Shown piece by piece: positions 24,252 through 32,724 of a stretch of DNA of 64,000 nt (positions are counted from its first letter, which is position 1; every line of letters starts with the position of its first letter). Source of the stretch: an uncultured Bacteroidales bacterium. Lineage in GTDB: Bacteria > Bacteroidota > Bacteroidia > Bacteroidales > Paludibacteraceae. Where the stretch lies: contig CAKUYO010000008.1 in assembly GCA_934716995.1 (NCBI GenBank), positions 1-64,000 of the forward strand. Reading direction: 5' to 3'. The position numbers were made by a program, and so were the translations under genes. Under the pieces are notes generated by a model. The model was not told the origin of the DNA. It ran no database searches and saw nothing but the letters and a program-made list of their open reading frames with translations.

Positions 24252-25739
24252 TTAGTAGTCGGTGTTTTGGGGATCGAAGTTGGTCCAGCCGGAGAGCCAT
24301 GCGGCATCGGCATCACAAGCACCGAGGTAGGAGACTTTCTCCATGGCTTTGAGGGCGGCGGAGGTGAAGTCTGCCGCGGTCAGGACAGGACTGGAGGCTG
24401 TGGGGATATAAGCATTAGCAGACATTGCGAGTGCGGAGAGGTCTTTGGTTTGGTTGCCCTTCTGGGCGAGGAACCAGTCGGTAGAGAAAGAGTGCTTTGC
24501 GGTGGGGTCGAAGGTCTTCGCCTTGTAGTCCAGCGCAAGGGAGTCTTTGTACTGCTTGTTCATATCGGAACCGACGATGTCGCAGTCAGCGAGCCATACG
24601 TTCTGCACGTTGATGAGTTGGTCTTTGGCAGCCTGCCAGCAGTTGCCTTTCTCGTTGTCAATCATCACACCGACAGGCCAGCCGATGACGAGGGAGTTGT
24701 AGCAGTTGAGGTGGGAGTTGCGGCGGATTTGCATACCCGCCTGGAAGCGTCCGAGCGAGGAACCGTTGTTGGGGAACATATCACCGCCGGTGATATAGTC
24801 GGCGTTGTTTTGGAAGTCCTTGTCGAGTTTGGGACCTACAAAGGTGATGTTGGAGAAGACCGCCGAAGTGTAAGGCGATACGGCTGCTCCGTCGGCGCAG
24901 TTGTCGGACTCAAAGCCGTTGGACTGGCTGACATCGGCAAGGCGCGAGTTGCGGATAGAGAGACCGAACTGCACGTTGCCCGAGAAGCCGTTGTCGGTAT
25001 CGAAATCGTCGTCCCAACCGTGGTAAGCAACGAGGTATTTGCAATTTACGTTGCCACCGAACCATTCGTAGGAGTCGTCGTTGCTGTAACTAACCTGAAT
25101 GTGGTCGATTTGGGTCTTGCTACCGACGGAACCGAAGGTGATACCGTTGATTTCCTTGTCGGTTTGGAAAGGATAGCCTGCGAACTCGACACGGACATAG
25201 GATAGGATACCCGAGTTGTCGTTGTCATCGTTGCCGCCGTGCTTAGAACGGGGACCACCCTCTATCTGCTGCTCGGTCTGGTTGTTGTGTGCGCGTCCGC
25301 AGAGGATAAGTCCGCCCCAGTCGCCCGGACGGCGTTGTCCACAGGGCATCTCGGAAGTGAAGACGATAGGTGCGTCTTTGGTACCCTTGGCGAAGAGTTT
25401 GCCTCCACGCTCGACGATGAGAGCGGCTTTGGTGTCTTTGTCGCCCTTGATGACAGTACCGGGTTCGATGGTCAGTTCGGCACCGTCAGCGACATAGACC
25501 CATCCTTTGAGCAGGTAGGTGCCTTTGGCGAGTGTCTGCTTGCCCGTGAAGACAAACTCGTCGTCGCCGTTGCCGATGGTGTTGTCGGCGTATAGGAGGT
25601 CGTTGGAAGCGACAAGTCCGCCGTCCTCATGCTCCTCGTGTACGGGATTGTTCACTTCTTTTTCGGGTTCGCATGCGGTCATGACTGCTGCGAGAAGGGC
25701 GGTGCAAAGCACCAGGGTCTTTGAAAAATTCTTTTTCAT
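24252..25739 (-). CDS. Surface lipoprotein with right-handed beta-helix character, partner of a TonB-dependent receptor
   Basis: The signal peptide ends in a lipobox (LLAAVMTAC, cysteine at about 23), so the protein is lipid-anchored and probably surface-exposed or in the outer membrane. The mature part contains repeated beta-strand turns with ELTIEPGTVIKG, RPGDWGGLILCG and IRNSRLADVSQSNGFE, which resemble parallel beta-helix repeats. A 495-residue lipoprotein with the GDWGGLI motif commonly follows a SusC-unlike TonB-dependent receptor in Bacteroidota. It is 211 bases after the receptor gene on the same strand. It may bind the substrate that the receptor imports; the ligand is unknown. Confidence 0.75.
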   Translation of the reverse strand: MKKNFSKTLVLCTALLAAVMTACEPEKEVNNPVHEEHEDGGLVASNDLLYADNTIGNGDDEFVFTGKQTLAKGTYLLKGWVYVADGAELTIEPGTVIKGDKDTKAALIVERGGKLFAKGTKDAPIVFTSEMPCGQRRPGDWGGLILCGRAHNNQTEQQIEGGPRSKHGGNDDNDNSGILSYVRVEFAGYPFQTDKEINGITFGSVGSKTQIDHIQVSYSNDDSYEWFGGNVNCKYLVAYHGWDDDFDTDNGFSGNVQFGLSIRNSRLADVSQSNGFESDNCADGAAVSPYTSAVFSNITFVGPKLDKDFQNNADYITGGDMFPNNGSSLGRFQAGMQIRRNSHLNCYNSLVIGWPVGVMIDNEKGNCWQAAKDQLINVQNVWLADCDIVGSDMNKQYKDSLALDYKAKTFDPTAKHSFSTDWFLAQKGNQTKDLSALAMSANAYIPTASSPVLTAADFTSAALKAMEKVSYLGACDADAAWLSGWTNFDPQNTDY

Positions 25740-25950
25740 ACCTTTTGTTTGTTGAATTGTTATTTGTTGTGCGGCGATAGTATCGCCTGCTAAGAAACAA
25801 TATATATGCTATGATTTGCGTAAGGGTTGCTTATCCCTTGCTGAAAAGTATTACGAAAGTATTCATATCTATCGGTTATGTTTCGGTTATGTATCGGTTA
25901 TCCTATACGCAGGTTCCGATGCTGTCCGCTACAATTTCCATATTAGTCCG

Positions 25951-28800
25951 CTACAGTTTCCACGTTACACTGAGGGAGAAAGTGCGACCGGGGCGGAAGG
26001 AGCGGGTGATTTGCTTGATTTGACGGGTGGAGCCGTCGGAGAGGGTGGTGTTTGCCAGTTGCTGGTAAACGATTTTCTCGCCTATGACATCGCGGGCGGA
26101 GAGGCGGATGGTCCAGTGGTCGCCGAAGGTCTTGGCGAGGTTGAGGTCGAGGGCGTCGTGGGGCATCTCGTAGGAGTCGGGTATGGTGATGGCATCGTCG
26201 CTGCCTGTGAGTCCGACGCTGCGCCCGACACCGATGAGGCGTTTGCCGATGCGGTTGTAGAGGACGGAGCAACTCCAGCCCGTGCGCTCGTGGGCGTAGA
26301 AGAGACCCGTATTGATGAGGTAGGGCGACTGTCCCTGCATGGGGCGTGCGGTCTCGCGGGAGCCCTCAGGGAACTGCACGCGGCTCTTGATAAGCGAACC
26401 GTTGAAGGTGAATTGGAAGCCGCGCATGCCCATGAAAGCGAGGTCTTTGCGGAGGTCGAGTTCAAGCCCGTAGGAGTAGGCGCGGTCGGCGTTCTGATAA
26501 CTGTAGGTGAGGTCGGTGCCGCCGGTTACGGTGTACGTCCACTCGATAGGGTTGCGGAAATGCTTGTAGAACGCTGCGATGGAGATGATTTCACCCTTGT
26601 TGCCCTTGGGGTAGAACTCGTAGCGGAGGTCGGCGTTGTGGACGTGGCAGGCGGTGAGGTCGATGTTGCCCTGGACGTTGGAGGCGAGGTCGAAATCGTA
26701 ATAGACGGAGGGGGAGACTTCGCGGAACTCGGGTCGGTTGACGGACATACCGTAGGAGGCGCGGAGTTGGTGTTGGTCGGTGATGCGGTAGGTGATGTTC
26801 GCCGACGGGAAAGCGTCGGAGGTGCGGTAGTGGGCAGCGCGGGGCGAGTACTCGCGGTCGCGGGTGTTGCGGACGAGGCACATGTCGTTGTACTCGTATC
26901 GCACGCCGGTGTAGATATTGACGGGTCCGAAAGGCATATTGACAGCAGCGTAGGCGGCAAGGAGGGTGTTGGTGCCCGAATAGTTGTTGCGCCATTTAAC
27001 CTGTTCGAGGAGGTAGAGGCGGTCTTCGGAATAGTTGTCCTCGACCATCAGTCGGGTAGGTATGTCGAGTTGGCGGAAGTCGGCAGGCAGGGTGTTGGAC
27101 GCCTGGTGCCAGTTGTAGTAGAACGTGCGTGCGGCATAGTTGCGGGTGCGGTACTCGCCATAAACGCCGACACGGAGTTGCGGGTGGAACCAGCCGGCGT
27201 GGAAGGTCTGCGCATAGTCGAGTGCGAGGGAACCGATATGCTCGTAGAGGTAGGTGTATTCGCGGGAGATGTCGTTGGAGGACGAGAGTTGGAGGACGCC
27301 CGCTTCGAGGGCATCGTTGACGAGGTAGCGGCGGCGGTCGGGCTGGTTGCGGTTGGAGTAGGCATAACCGGCGTTCCAGCGGAAGTCGATGTCGTCGTCG
27401 GCGAAGAGGTGCTTGCCGTTGAGTTGTGCGGAGTAGGTGGTGCGGCTCTGGTAGTTGTACTCGGCGGACTGCTCCTCGTCGTTCTGCGCCGATATGCCCA
27501 CGCGGGAGGTGTATCGCTCGCGCCCGAGTTGGTTGAAGATATTCTTGAACTCGATGCGGTCTTTGCCGGCACGTCGGGCGTAACTGAGGTTGAACATCAG
27601 ACCGATGCGGGTGTGGATAGTCTGCTGATCGTCAGTCGATTGGCGGAGGTATTGGCTCTCCTGTTTAGCTTCGTCGTAGGCACCGAAGAGGCAGTTGAGC
27701 ATATCGCGGTAGTGCTTGTAGGAGCGGCTGTAATTGCCGCTGAGGAGCATGGAGAGCGATTGCCCTGCGGGGAGCGACCAACTCTCGCTGCCGTTGAAGC
27801 CGAGGCTGAGGTCGCTGACGGGGGTGATACGTTTGACAGTCCAGTCGTTGTTGAAATGGTTGCCGGTGAGGGAGACGCTGTTTTCGGTACTCGGGTAGCC
27901 TTTGAGGACGGTGTGAATGCCGTGGCTGAGGCTGCGCAGCCCGCTGTCGAAGCCGAGCCAGTCGGTGGGCGAGGACTTGGTGCGGAGGAAGGGTTGCCAG
28001 TGCGTTTGGTCGTTCATTGCGCCGCCGAGGTTGACTTGCCACGAGCGGTATTCGGGTACGTCCTTGGTCTGGACGAGCACCATACCGCCGGAGTAGTCGG
28101 CGGGGTATTCGGGTGCGGGCGACTTGATAATCACCAGGTTATCGAGTTGCGAGGAGGGCAGGAGGTCGAAAGAGAACGCGCGGGAGTCGGCTTCGGAACT
28201 GGGGACGGCGGCACCGTTGATCCAGACCTGGTTGTAGCGTTGGGAGAGCCCCCGCACCATGACGAACTTGTCGTCAATGAGCGAGATGCCCGGCACGCGG
28301 CGTATGACCTCGGAGGCGTCGCGATCCTGTGTGCGCTGTATCTGCTGGCTGCTGATGCCCGTCTGGACGCTGAGGGCGGTTTTGGTGGACTGGAGAACGC
28401 CCATCTCGGTGTTTTGGCGGCGTTTGGTTACGACCGCGACCTCTTGCAACACCTCGGAGTTGGTACGCATAAGGATTTTGAGGGTGTCTTGCTGCGGCTT
28501 GGCGGTGAGTCGGGCGGTTTGGTAGCCCATATAGGAGATGACGAGGGTGTCGGAGGCGGTGGCGGGTAGGGCGAATAGTCCGTCGAAGTCGGTGGTGGTA
28601 CCCATGGTGGTGCCGCTGATGAGGACGGCGGCTCCGATGAGGGGCTCGCGGGTGTCGGCATCGAGGACAAGACCCACACGGGTGGATGTCAGGTGGATGT
28701 CAGGTGATTGAGTGTTGTTTTGGGCTTGAAGGCTGCTGAAAACAAAGAGCAGCAGAGAATAGAAAATGTGCCGTTTGCACAAGTTAGGTTTTGAAATCAT
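25951..28800 (-). CDS. TonB-dependent outer-membrane receptor with carboxypeptidase-like N-terminal extension
   Basis: After a signal peptide (IFYSLLLFVFSSLQAQ) the protein has a CarboxypepD-regulatory-like domain (GLVLDADTREPLIGAAVLISG ... TDFDGLFALP), a plug domain (DASEVIRRVPGISLID ... VMVRGLSQRYNQVWINGA) and a 22-strand-type barrel ending in aromatic FSLSVTWKL. It would import a ligand across the outer membrane using TonB energy. No SusD gene is adjacent; the next gene is a beta-helical lipoprotein. Residues about 30-41 are encoded by an 11-base tandem repeat (28676-28709). A -7-like TACTTTTG at 28825-28832 lies upstream, without a good -33 element. The length of 949 residues is normal. 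Confidence 0.92.
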   Translation of the reverse strand: MISKPNLCKRHIFYSLLLFVFSSLQAQNNTQSPDIHLTSTRVGLVLDADTREPLIGAAVLISGTTMGTTTDFDGLFALPATASDTLVISYMGYQTARLTAKPQQDTLKILMRTNSEVLQEVAVVTKRRQNTEMGVLQSTKTALSVQTGISSQQIQRTQDRDASEVIRRVPGISLIDDKFVMVRGLSQRYNQVWINGAAVPSSEADSRAFSFDLLPSSQLDNLVIIKSPAPEYPADYSGGMVLVQTKDVPEYRSWQVNLGGAMNDQTHWQPFLRTKSSPTDWLGFDSGLRSLSHGIHTVLKGYPSTENSVSLTGNHFNNDWTVKRITPVSDLSLGFNGSESWSLPAGQSLSMLLSGNYSRSYKHYRDMLNCLFGAYDEAKQESQYLRQSTDDQQTIHTRIGLMFNLSYARRAGKDRIEFKNIFNQLGRERYTSRVGISAQNDEEQSAEYNYQSRTTYSAQLNGKHLFADDDIDFRWNAGYAYSNRNQPDRRRYLVNDALEAGVLQLSSSNDISREYTYLYEHIGSLALDYAQTFHAGWFHPQLRVGVYGEYRTRNYAARTFYYNWHQASNTLPADFRQLDIPTRLMVEDNYSEDRLYLLEQVKWRNNYSGTNTLLAAYAAVNMPFGPVNIYTGVRYEYNDMCLVRNTRDREYSPRAAHYRTSDAFPSANITYRITDQHQLRASYGMSVNRPEFREVSPSVYYDFDLASNVQGNIDLTACHVHNADLRYEFYPKGNKGEIISIAAFYKHFRNPIEWTYTVTGGTDLTYSYQNADRAYSYGLELDLRKDLAFMGMRGFQFTFNGSLIKSRVQFPEGSRETARPMQGQSPYLINTGLFYAHERTGWSCSVLYNRIGKRLIGVGRSVGLTGSDDAITIPDSYEMPHDALDLNLAKTFGDHWTIRLSARDVIGEKIVYQQLANTTLSDGSTRQIKQITRSFRPGRTFSLSVTWKL
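28676..28709. repeat. Tandem repeat GGTGGATGTCA inside the receptor gene
   Basis: Units of 11 bases (GGTGGATGTCA, twice, then GGTGATT) lie in the linker between signal peptide and N-terminal domain. The 24 bases at 28676-28699 recur exactly, in the other orientation relative to reading, at 46574-46597. Confidence 0.8.
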
Positions 28801-28923
28801 GTACCTTTGCTTTGAAATTCGGTGCAAAAGTACAGGATTTTTGTTACGTGGTTGCGAAGGAAATATGAAGAAAACGTGAAGTCGGGAAATACACGATGCA
28901 ACAAGGGCTATTTGGCAGGGATA

Positions 28924-28954
28924 TTGTGTATGTCAGAAAAAAGCAGTAACTTTG
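28924..28954 (+). promoter_or_regulatory. Promoter of the mlaE-mlaF genes
   Basis: TTG at 28924-28926, 20 bases, TAACTTTG at 28947-28954; 16 bases before the mlaE ATG. Confidence 0.75.
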
Positions 28955-28970
28955 CGCAAATTATACGGCT

Positions 28971-29708
28971 ATGAAGTTTTTTCGACATATAGGTGAGTAT
29001 TTTCTGCTAATGGGGAAAGTGTTCCGCTTGCCTGACAGACAGCGTATGTTCTGGCGGCAGTACTCGTGCGAATTAGAGAAGCAGGGCTTGCAGTCGCTGC
29101 CGATTGTGATGATTATTTCGGTGTTCATCGGTGCGATTCTGACCATTCAGGCAAAGACCAATACCGAGAACCCGCTGCTGCCTACCTATACAACGGGTTT
29201 GCTGACCCGCGAGACGCTGTTGCTAGAGTTTTCGTCCACTATCCTTTGTCTGATTTTGGCGGGAAAAGTAGGTTCGAATATCGCTTCGGAGATAGGTACG
29301 ATGCGTATCACGGAGCAGATAGATGCAATGGAGATAATGGGGGTTAATTCGGCGAATTATCTAATACTACCGAAGATACTGGCGTTCGTTACAATGATGC
29401 CTTTTTTGGTAATTATCTCCACAACCATCGGTTTGATAGGCGGTTGGGCGGTAGGTGCATTCACCGACATTATTACCGTAAAGGACTACCTTGTCGGGGT
29501 GCAGTATGCATTTAATCCGTACTATGTGTGGTACGGTATTATCAAGGCACTGGTGTTTGCGTTTATTATCACGAGTATGAGCAGTTACTACGGTTATAAC
29601 GTCCACGGCGGTGCATTGGAAGTGGGTAAGGCAAGTACGAGCGCGGTGGTGAACTCGAGTATTACGATACTGTTTGCTGACCTACTGCTGACCAAGTTGC
29701 TGCTGTGA
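28971..29708 (+). CDS. mlaE: Phospholipid ABC transporter permease, MlaE family
   Basis: The 245-residue protein has five to six membrane segments and the MlaE signature: an N-terminal amphipathic helix, LPIVMIISVFIGAILTIQ, the cytoplasmic coupling region EIGTMRITEQIDAMEIMGVN (about 105-125, the strongly conserved E-x-G-x-M-x-x-x-E-Q-I-x-A), and LVFAFIITSMSSYYGYNVHGGALEVG near the C-terminus. MlaE pairs with the ATPase MlaF to move phospholipids between the inner and outer membranes. The mlaF gene follows after 99 bases. No MlaD (MCE-domain) gene is adjacent, unlike many other operons of this type. Confidence 0.93.
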   Translation: MKFFRHIGEYFLLMGKVFRLPDRQRMFWRQYSCELEKQGLQSLPIVMIISVFIGAILTIQAKTNTENPLLPTYTTGLLTRETLLLEFSSTILCLILAGKVGSNIASEIGTMRITEQIDAMEIMGVNSANYLILPKILAFVTMMPFLVIISTTIGLIGGWAVGAFTDIITVKDYLVGVQYAFNPYYVWYGIIKALVFAFIITSMSSYYGYNVHGGALEVGKASTSAVVNSSITILFADLLLTKLLL

Positions 29709-29807
29709 TAAAGGAATGCTAATAATCGTGTGATTAGACGTTAATTATCGGAGGAACATATAATTACCACGAATTAACCATATAATTTCCGAATACTACG
29801 GATTTTT

Positions 29808-30659
29808 ATGATAGAAGTACAAGATATAGTAAAGAGTTTCGACGGGACGGTGGTGCTCGACCATATCAGCACCGAGATGTATGACGGCAAGGTGAATATG
29901 ATCATCGGGCAGTCGGGGTCGGGTAAGACGGTGCTGATGAAATCGCTTATCGGTCTGTATCCCGTAGATTCGGGCAAGATAATCTACAAGACACAACTCC
30001 CCCAAGCCCCTTCGGAGAGGGGAATGAGCCGTTCTGTGGCAAAAGAACAGAATTTGGCTAATATGAGTGAAAAAGAGATACGTCTCCTGCATCGTGATGT
30101 GGGTATGCTGTTTCAGGGGGCGGCGTTGTTCGACTCGATGACGGTGCTGGAAAATGTAAAGTTTCCTCTGGAGATGTTCTCCAAGCAAACCGAGGAGGAG
30201 ATGACGGAGCGTGCGCATTTCTGCCTGGAGCGTGTGAATATCCCCGAGCGGGCTTTTGCATTGATGCCGAGCGAGATAAGCGGCGGCATGCAGAAGCGTG
30301 TGGCGATTGCGCGGGCAATATCGATGAATCCGAAATATCTGTTTTGCGACGAGCCGAACTCGGGGCTAGACCCGAAGACCAGTATTGTGATTGACCAACT
30401 GATACACGAACTGACTGAGGAGTATAATATGTGTACGGTTATCAATTCGCATGATATGAACTCGATTATGGAGATAGGCGACCATATCGTATTCCTCAAA
30501 AACGGCAAAAAAGAGTGGCAGGGTTCGCGCTTTGACATTTTCCATACAGGGAACGAGGCGTTGGACGATTTTGTCTTTGCCAGCGACCTATTCAAGAAAG
30601 TGAAGATGGCGGCGGGCATTGCTGCCGACAAAGAACAAAGAACGATGAACAAAGAATAA
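29808..30659 (+). CDS. mlaF: Phospholipid ABC transporter ATP-binding protein, MlaF family
   Basis: Walker A GQSGSGKT at about 38-45, Q-loop in MLFQGAALFDSM, signature SEISGGMQKRVAIARA, Walker B YLFCDEPNSGLDP and H-loop INSHD mark an ABC ATPase of the MlaF subgroup. Between Walker A and the Q-loop, roughly residues 63-83 (29996-30055) replace the usual short loop and are encoded in part by an intergenic-type repeat (CCCC..GGGG hairpin, 29996-30028). The C-terminus ends DKEQRTMNKE, also repeat-like, so the end may be extended. Total 283 residues against about 250 usual. Confidence 0.92.
   Translation: MIEVQDIVKSFDGTVVLDHISTEMYDGKVNMIIGQSGSGKTVLMKSLIGLYPVDSGKIIYKTQLPQAPSERGMSRSVAKEQNLANMSEKEIRLLHRDVGMLFQGAALFDSMTVLENVKFPLEMFSKQTEEEMTERAHFCLERVNIPERAFALMPSEISGGMQKRVAIARAISMNPKYLFCDEPNSGLDPKTSIVIDQLIHELTEEYNMCTVINSHDMNSIMEIGDHIVFLKNGKKEWQGSRFDIFHTGNEALDDFVFASDLFKKVKMAAGIAADKEQRTMNKE
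29996..30028. repeat. CCCC/GGGG hairpin repeat inside mlaF
   Basis: The segment CCCCCAAGCCCCTTCGGAGA followed by GGGGAATGAG matches the intergenic repeat at 62157-62187 (CCCCAACCCCTCCAAAGGAG followed by GGGGAATGCG). It keeps the mlaF reading frame. Confidence 0.7.
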
Positions 30660-30739
30660 ATATGAAATAAACTTCTGAACTCATTCAACCAATTCAACTA
30701 CTAATCAACTCATAAACCTATCAACTCATAAACTATACA

Positions 30740-31093
30740 ATGAAAAAGATACTGTTTATCCTGACAATATGTGCTTTATACACAGCGGGTTATGCCAAGG
30801 TGCCGCCGCACCGCGGTGTGCCGGCTTATCCTGGAGTGATTGAGCGTGTGCAGCCCAACGGTGATACGTTGCAGACCTATTTGCGCGGTGATGAGCGGAT
30901 GCACTGGACGATGACTTTGGACGGCTGGCAAGTGCTTGAGAATAAGCGTGGTTATCTCTGCTATGCCAAGCAACTGAAAAGCGGAAAAGTGGTGGCGAGT
31001 TGCAAACAAGCACACAACAAAGAGCAACGCACCGTGCGTGAAAAGAAATGGCTTGACCGGCACGGAGTGAAGAAAGAACTGATACTATACTGA
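30740..31093 (+). CDS. Secreted protein resembling the N-terminal propeptide of M6 metalloproteases
   Basis: The 117-residue product has a signal peptide (MKKILFILTICALYTAGYA) and a single domain with VIERVQPNGDTLQTYLRGDE-RMHWTMTLDGWQVLENKRGYLCYA. The pattern Q-P-N/D-G ... G-D-E ... H-W ... D-G is that of the prodomain found at the start of M6-family proteases, including the next gene (VVQADGTEIMVYNHGDETFHWQTNEQGEW). There is no protease domain; the frame ends in a proper stop. It lies 5 bases before the protease gene, so both are made together. It could be an in-trans propeptide, an inhibitor, or the remnant of a duplicated protease. Function is not proven. Confidence 0.75.
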   Translation: MKKILFILTICALYTAGYAKVPPHRGVPAYPGVIERVQPNGDTLQTYLRGDERMHWTMTLDGWQVLENKRGYLCYAKQLKSGKVVASCKQAHNKEQRTVREKKWLDRHGVKKELILY

Positions 31094-31098
31094 CCCAA

Positions 31099-32724
31099 AT
31101 GAAAAAGATAGCAATTTTAATACTATGCTGCACGGCAGCATTGTGCGTGTGGTCTGTACCTGCCCGCCGAGAAGGACGATTGGTGGTACAAGCCGACGGT
31201 ACAGAGATAATGGTGTACAACCATGGTGATGAGACTTTCCATTGGCAGACTAACGAACAGGGGGAATGGATAGAGCAAGGCGCGGACGGACTATATAAGA
31301 CAGTGCCTGCCCTAAGCGAAGAACAGATACAAGTGCGCCGTGCCTGTGGTCGCCGCTTGCCGCAGCAGACCGCGCAAGCCTATCCCACCAATATCGCTCC
31401 GCGCGGACTGATTATCCTTGTGAACTTCAAAGACAAAGCCTTTGCAACCGACAAAGCGGAGATCGACTCGATGATCTACGGGCAGAACTATACGCGTGAG
31501 TATTCGTATTCTTATACATCATACGGAAAGAAATATACCGAAAATATCACTTCGCAAGGCTCGGCACGGCAGTATTTCCACGATGTATCGTTCGGGCAGT
31601 ACAACCCGCATTTTGATGTGGTTGGTCCTGTAACGGTCAGCCAGAACTATTCCTATTATGGAAAGAACGACCGTAGTGGTAACGACCAAGCCCCCGAGGA
31701 GATGGTTATGGAAGCGTGCCGGTTGGCATACAACCGGTACAGCATTGATTTTTCGCTTTATGACAACGATGGCGACAATACGGTGGATTTTGTCTATATC
31801 CTCTATGCCGGTTACGGCGAGGCGGACGGCGGGGCTGCCAATACTATTTGGCCGCACGCTTATTCGCTGACAGAAGCAGGAAAAAGTCTCACTTTGGGCG
31901 GAAAAAAGATTGACAAATACGCCTGCAGCAACGAGATGAGCAGTATATCGGGCTACCATGACGGTATCGGCACATTCTGCCATGAGTTCACCCATGTACT
32001 CGGTTTGCCCGACTTCTACAATACCGAAAATCAAAACGCACGCACCCTCGGGGATTGGGATGTACTTGACTATGGTTGCTACAACAACGACGGCAATACG
32101 CCTTGCGCTTTCTCCGGCTACGAGCGTTTTTTCTGCGGGTGGGCAACACCCCAATTATTGGTTGATCCTGCATACTATAGCCTGAACGAACTGAATAGCA
32201 GCAATACCGTATTGCTGGTTTCCACTACTGACCAACACAATCTCATTGGCAACGACCCCGACCCGACCACTTTCTATCTGTTGGAGAACCGTCAGCAGAC
32301 AGGTTGGGACGAGTATCTTGCGGGGCACGGATTGATGCTGACCAAAATCAACTATTCCTACTCCAAGTGGTACAAAAATGAACCGAATAACACGGCAAGC
32401 AATATGGGCGTGGACCTCATTGAGGCAAAGGTCAATTCCTCTACAACCAACAAGGCCACCGACCTTTTCCCTGCCGGTGCCACTTCCTATACGGGTATTG
32501 CCGACCACCCGATAACGGACATCAAAGAGGAAAACGGTATTGTCTATTTCTCCTACAAAGGCGGTACCGAACCGCGTGAGACGGCAATAGAGGAGACCGT
32601 GGAGGATGAACAGGTGCTGGGTATCTATACCCTTACGGGTAAGAGCCTGCCTGTGGATAGCGAGTTGCCGCATGGTGTGTATATCGTGCGTACCGACAAG
32701 GGAAGCAAGAAAATCGTACGCTGA
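31099..32724 (+). CDS. M6 family metalloprotease with type IX secretion sorting domain
   Basis: A secreted zinc protease. Signal peptide at 1-20, prodomain at about 24-95, then the M6 catalytic domain with HEFTHVLGLPDFY (the HExxHxxGxxD zinc motif), preceded by YDNDGDNTVDFVYILYAGYGEA and followed by GDWDVLDYGCY. The last 35 residues (GIYTLTGKSLPVDSELPHGV then YIVRTDKGSKKIVR) form a type A sorting domain for the type IX secretion system, so the protease should be exported across the outer membrane and attached to or released from the surface. Its stop overlaps the ATG of the exonuclease III gene by one base (TGATG). Confidence 0.94.
   Translation: MKKIAILILCCTAALCVWSVPARREGRLVVQADGTEIMVYNHGDETFHWQTNEQGEWIEQGADGLYKTVPALSEEQIQVRRACGRRLPQQTAQAYPTNIAPRGLIILVNFKDKAFATDKAEIDSMIYGQNYTREYSYSYTSYGKKYTENITSQGSARQYFHDVSFGQYNPHFDVVGPVTVSQNYSYYGKNDRSGNDQAPEEMVMEACRLAYNRYSIDFSLYDNDGDNTVDFVYILYAGYGEADGGAANTIWPHAYSLTEAGKSLTLGGKKIDKYACSNEMSSISGYHDGIGTFCHEFTHVLGLPDFYNTENQNARTLGDWDVLDYGCYNNDGNTPCAFSGYERFFCGWATPQLLVDPAYYSLNELNSSNTVLLVSTTDQHNLIGNDPDPTTFYLLENRQQTGWDEYLAGHGLMLTKINYSYSKWYKNEPNNTASNMGVDLIEAKVNSSTTNKATDLFPAGATSYTGIADHPITDIKEENGIVYFSYKGGTEPRETAIEETVEDEQVLGIYTLTGKSLPVDSELPHGVYIVRTDKGSKKIVR

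Noticed and set aside
24040..24255. 71-codon plus-strand frame reading NRTNRTNK-type repeats
   Set aside because: It is only the translation of the 9-base intergenic repeats.
25816..28569. A 917-codon open frame on the plus strand opposite the TonB-dependent receptor
   Set aside because: Its translation is valine/glycine/glutamate-rich without any family motif, and it mirrors the codon use of the real receptor gene on the minus strand.
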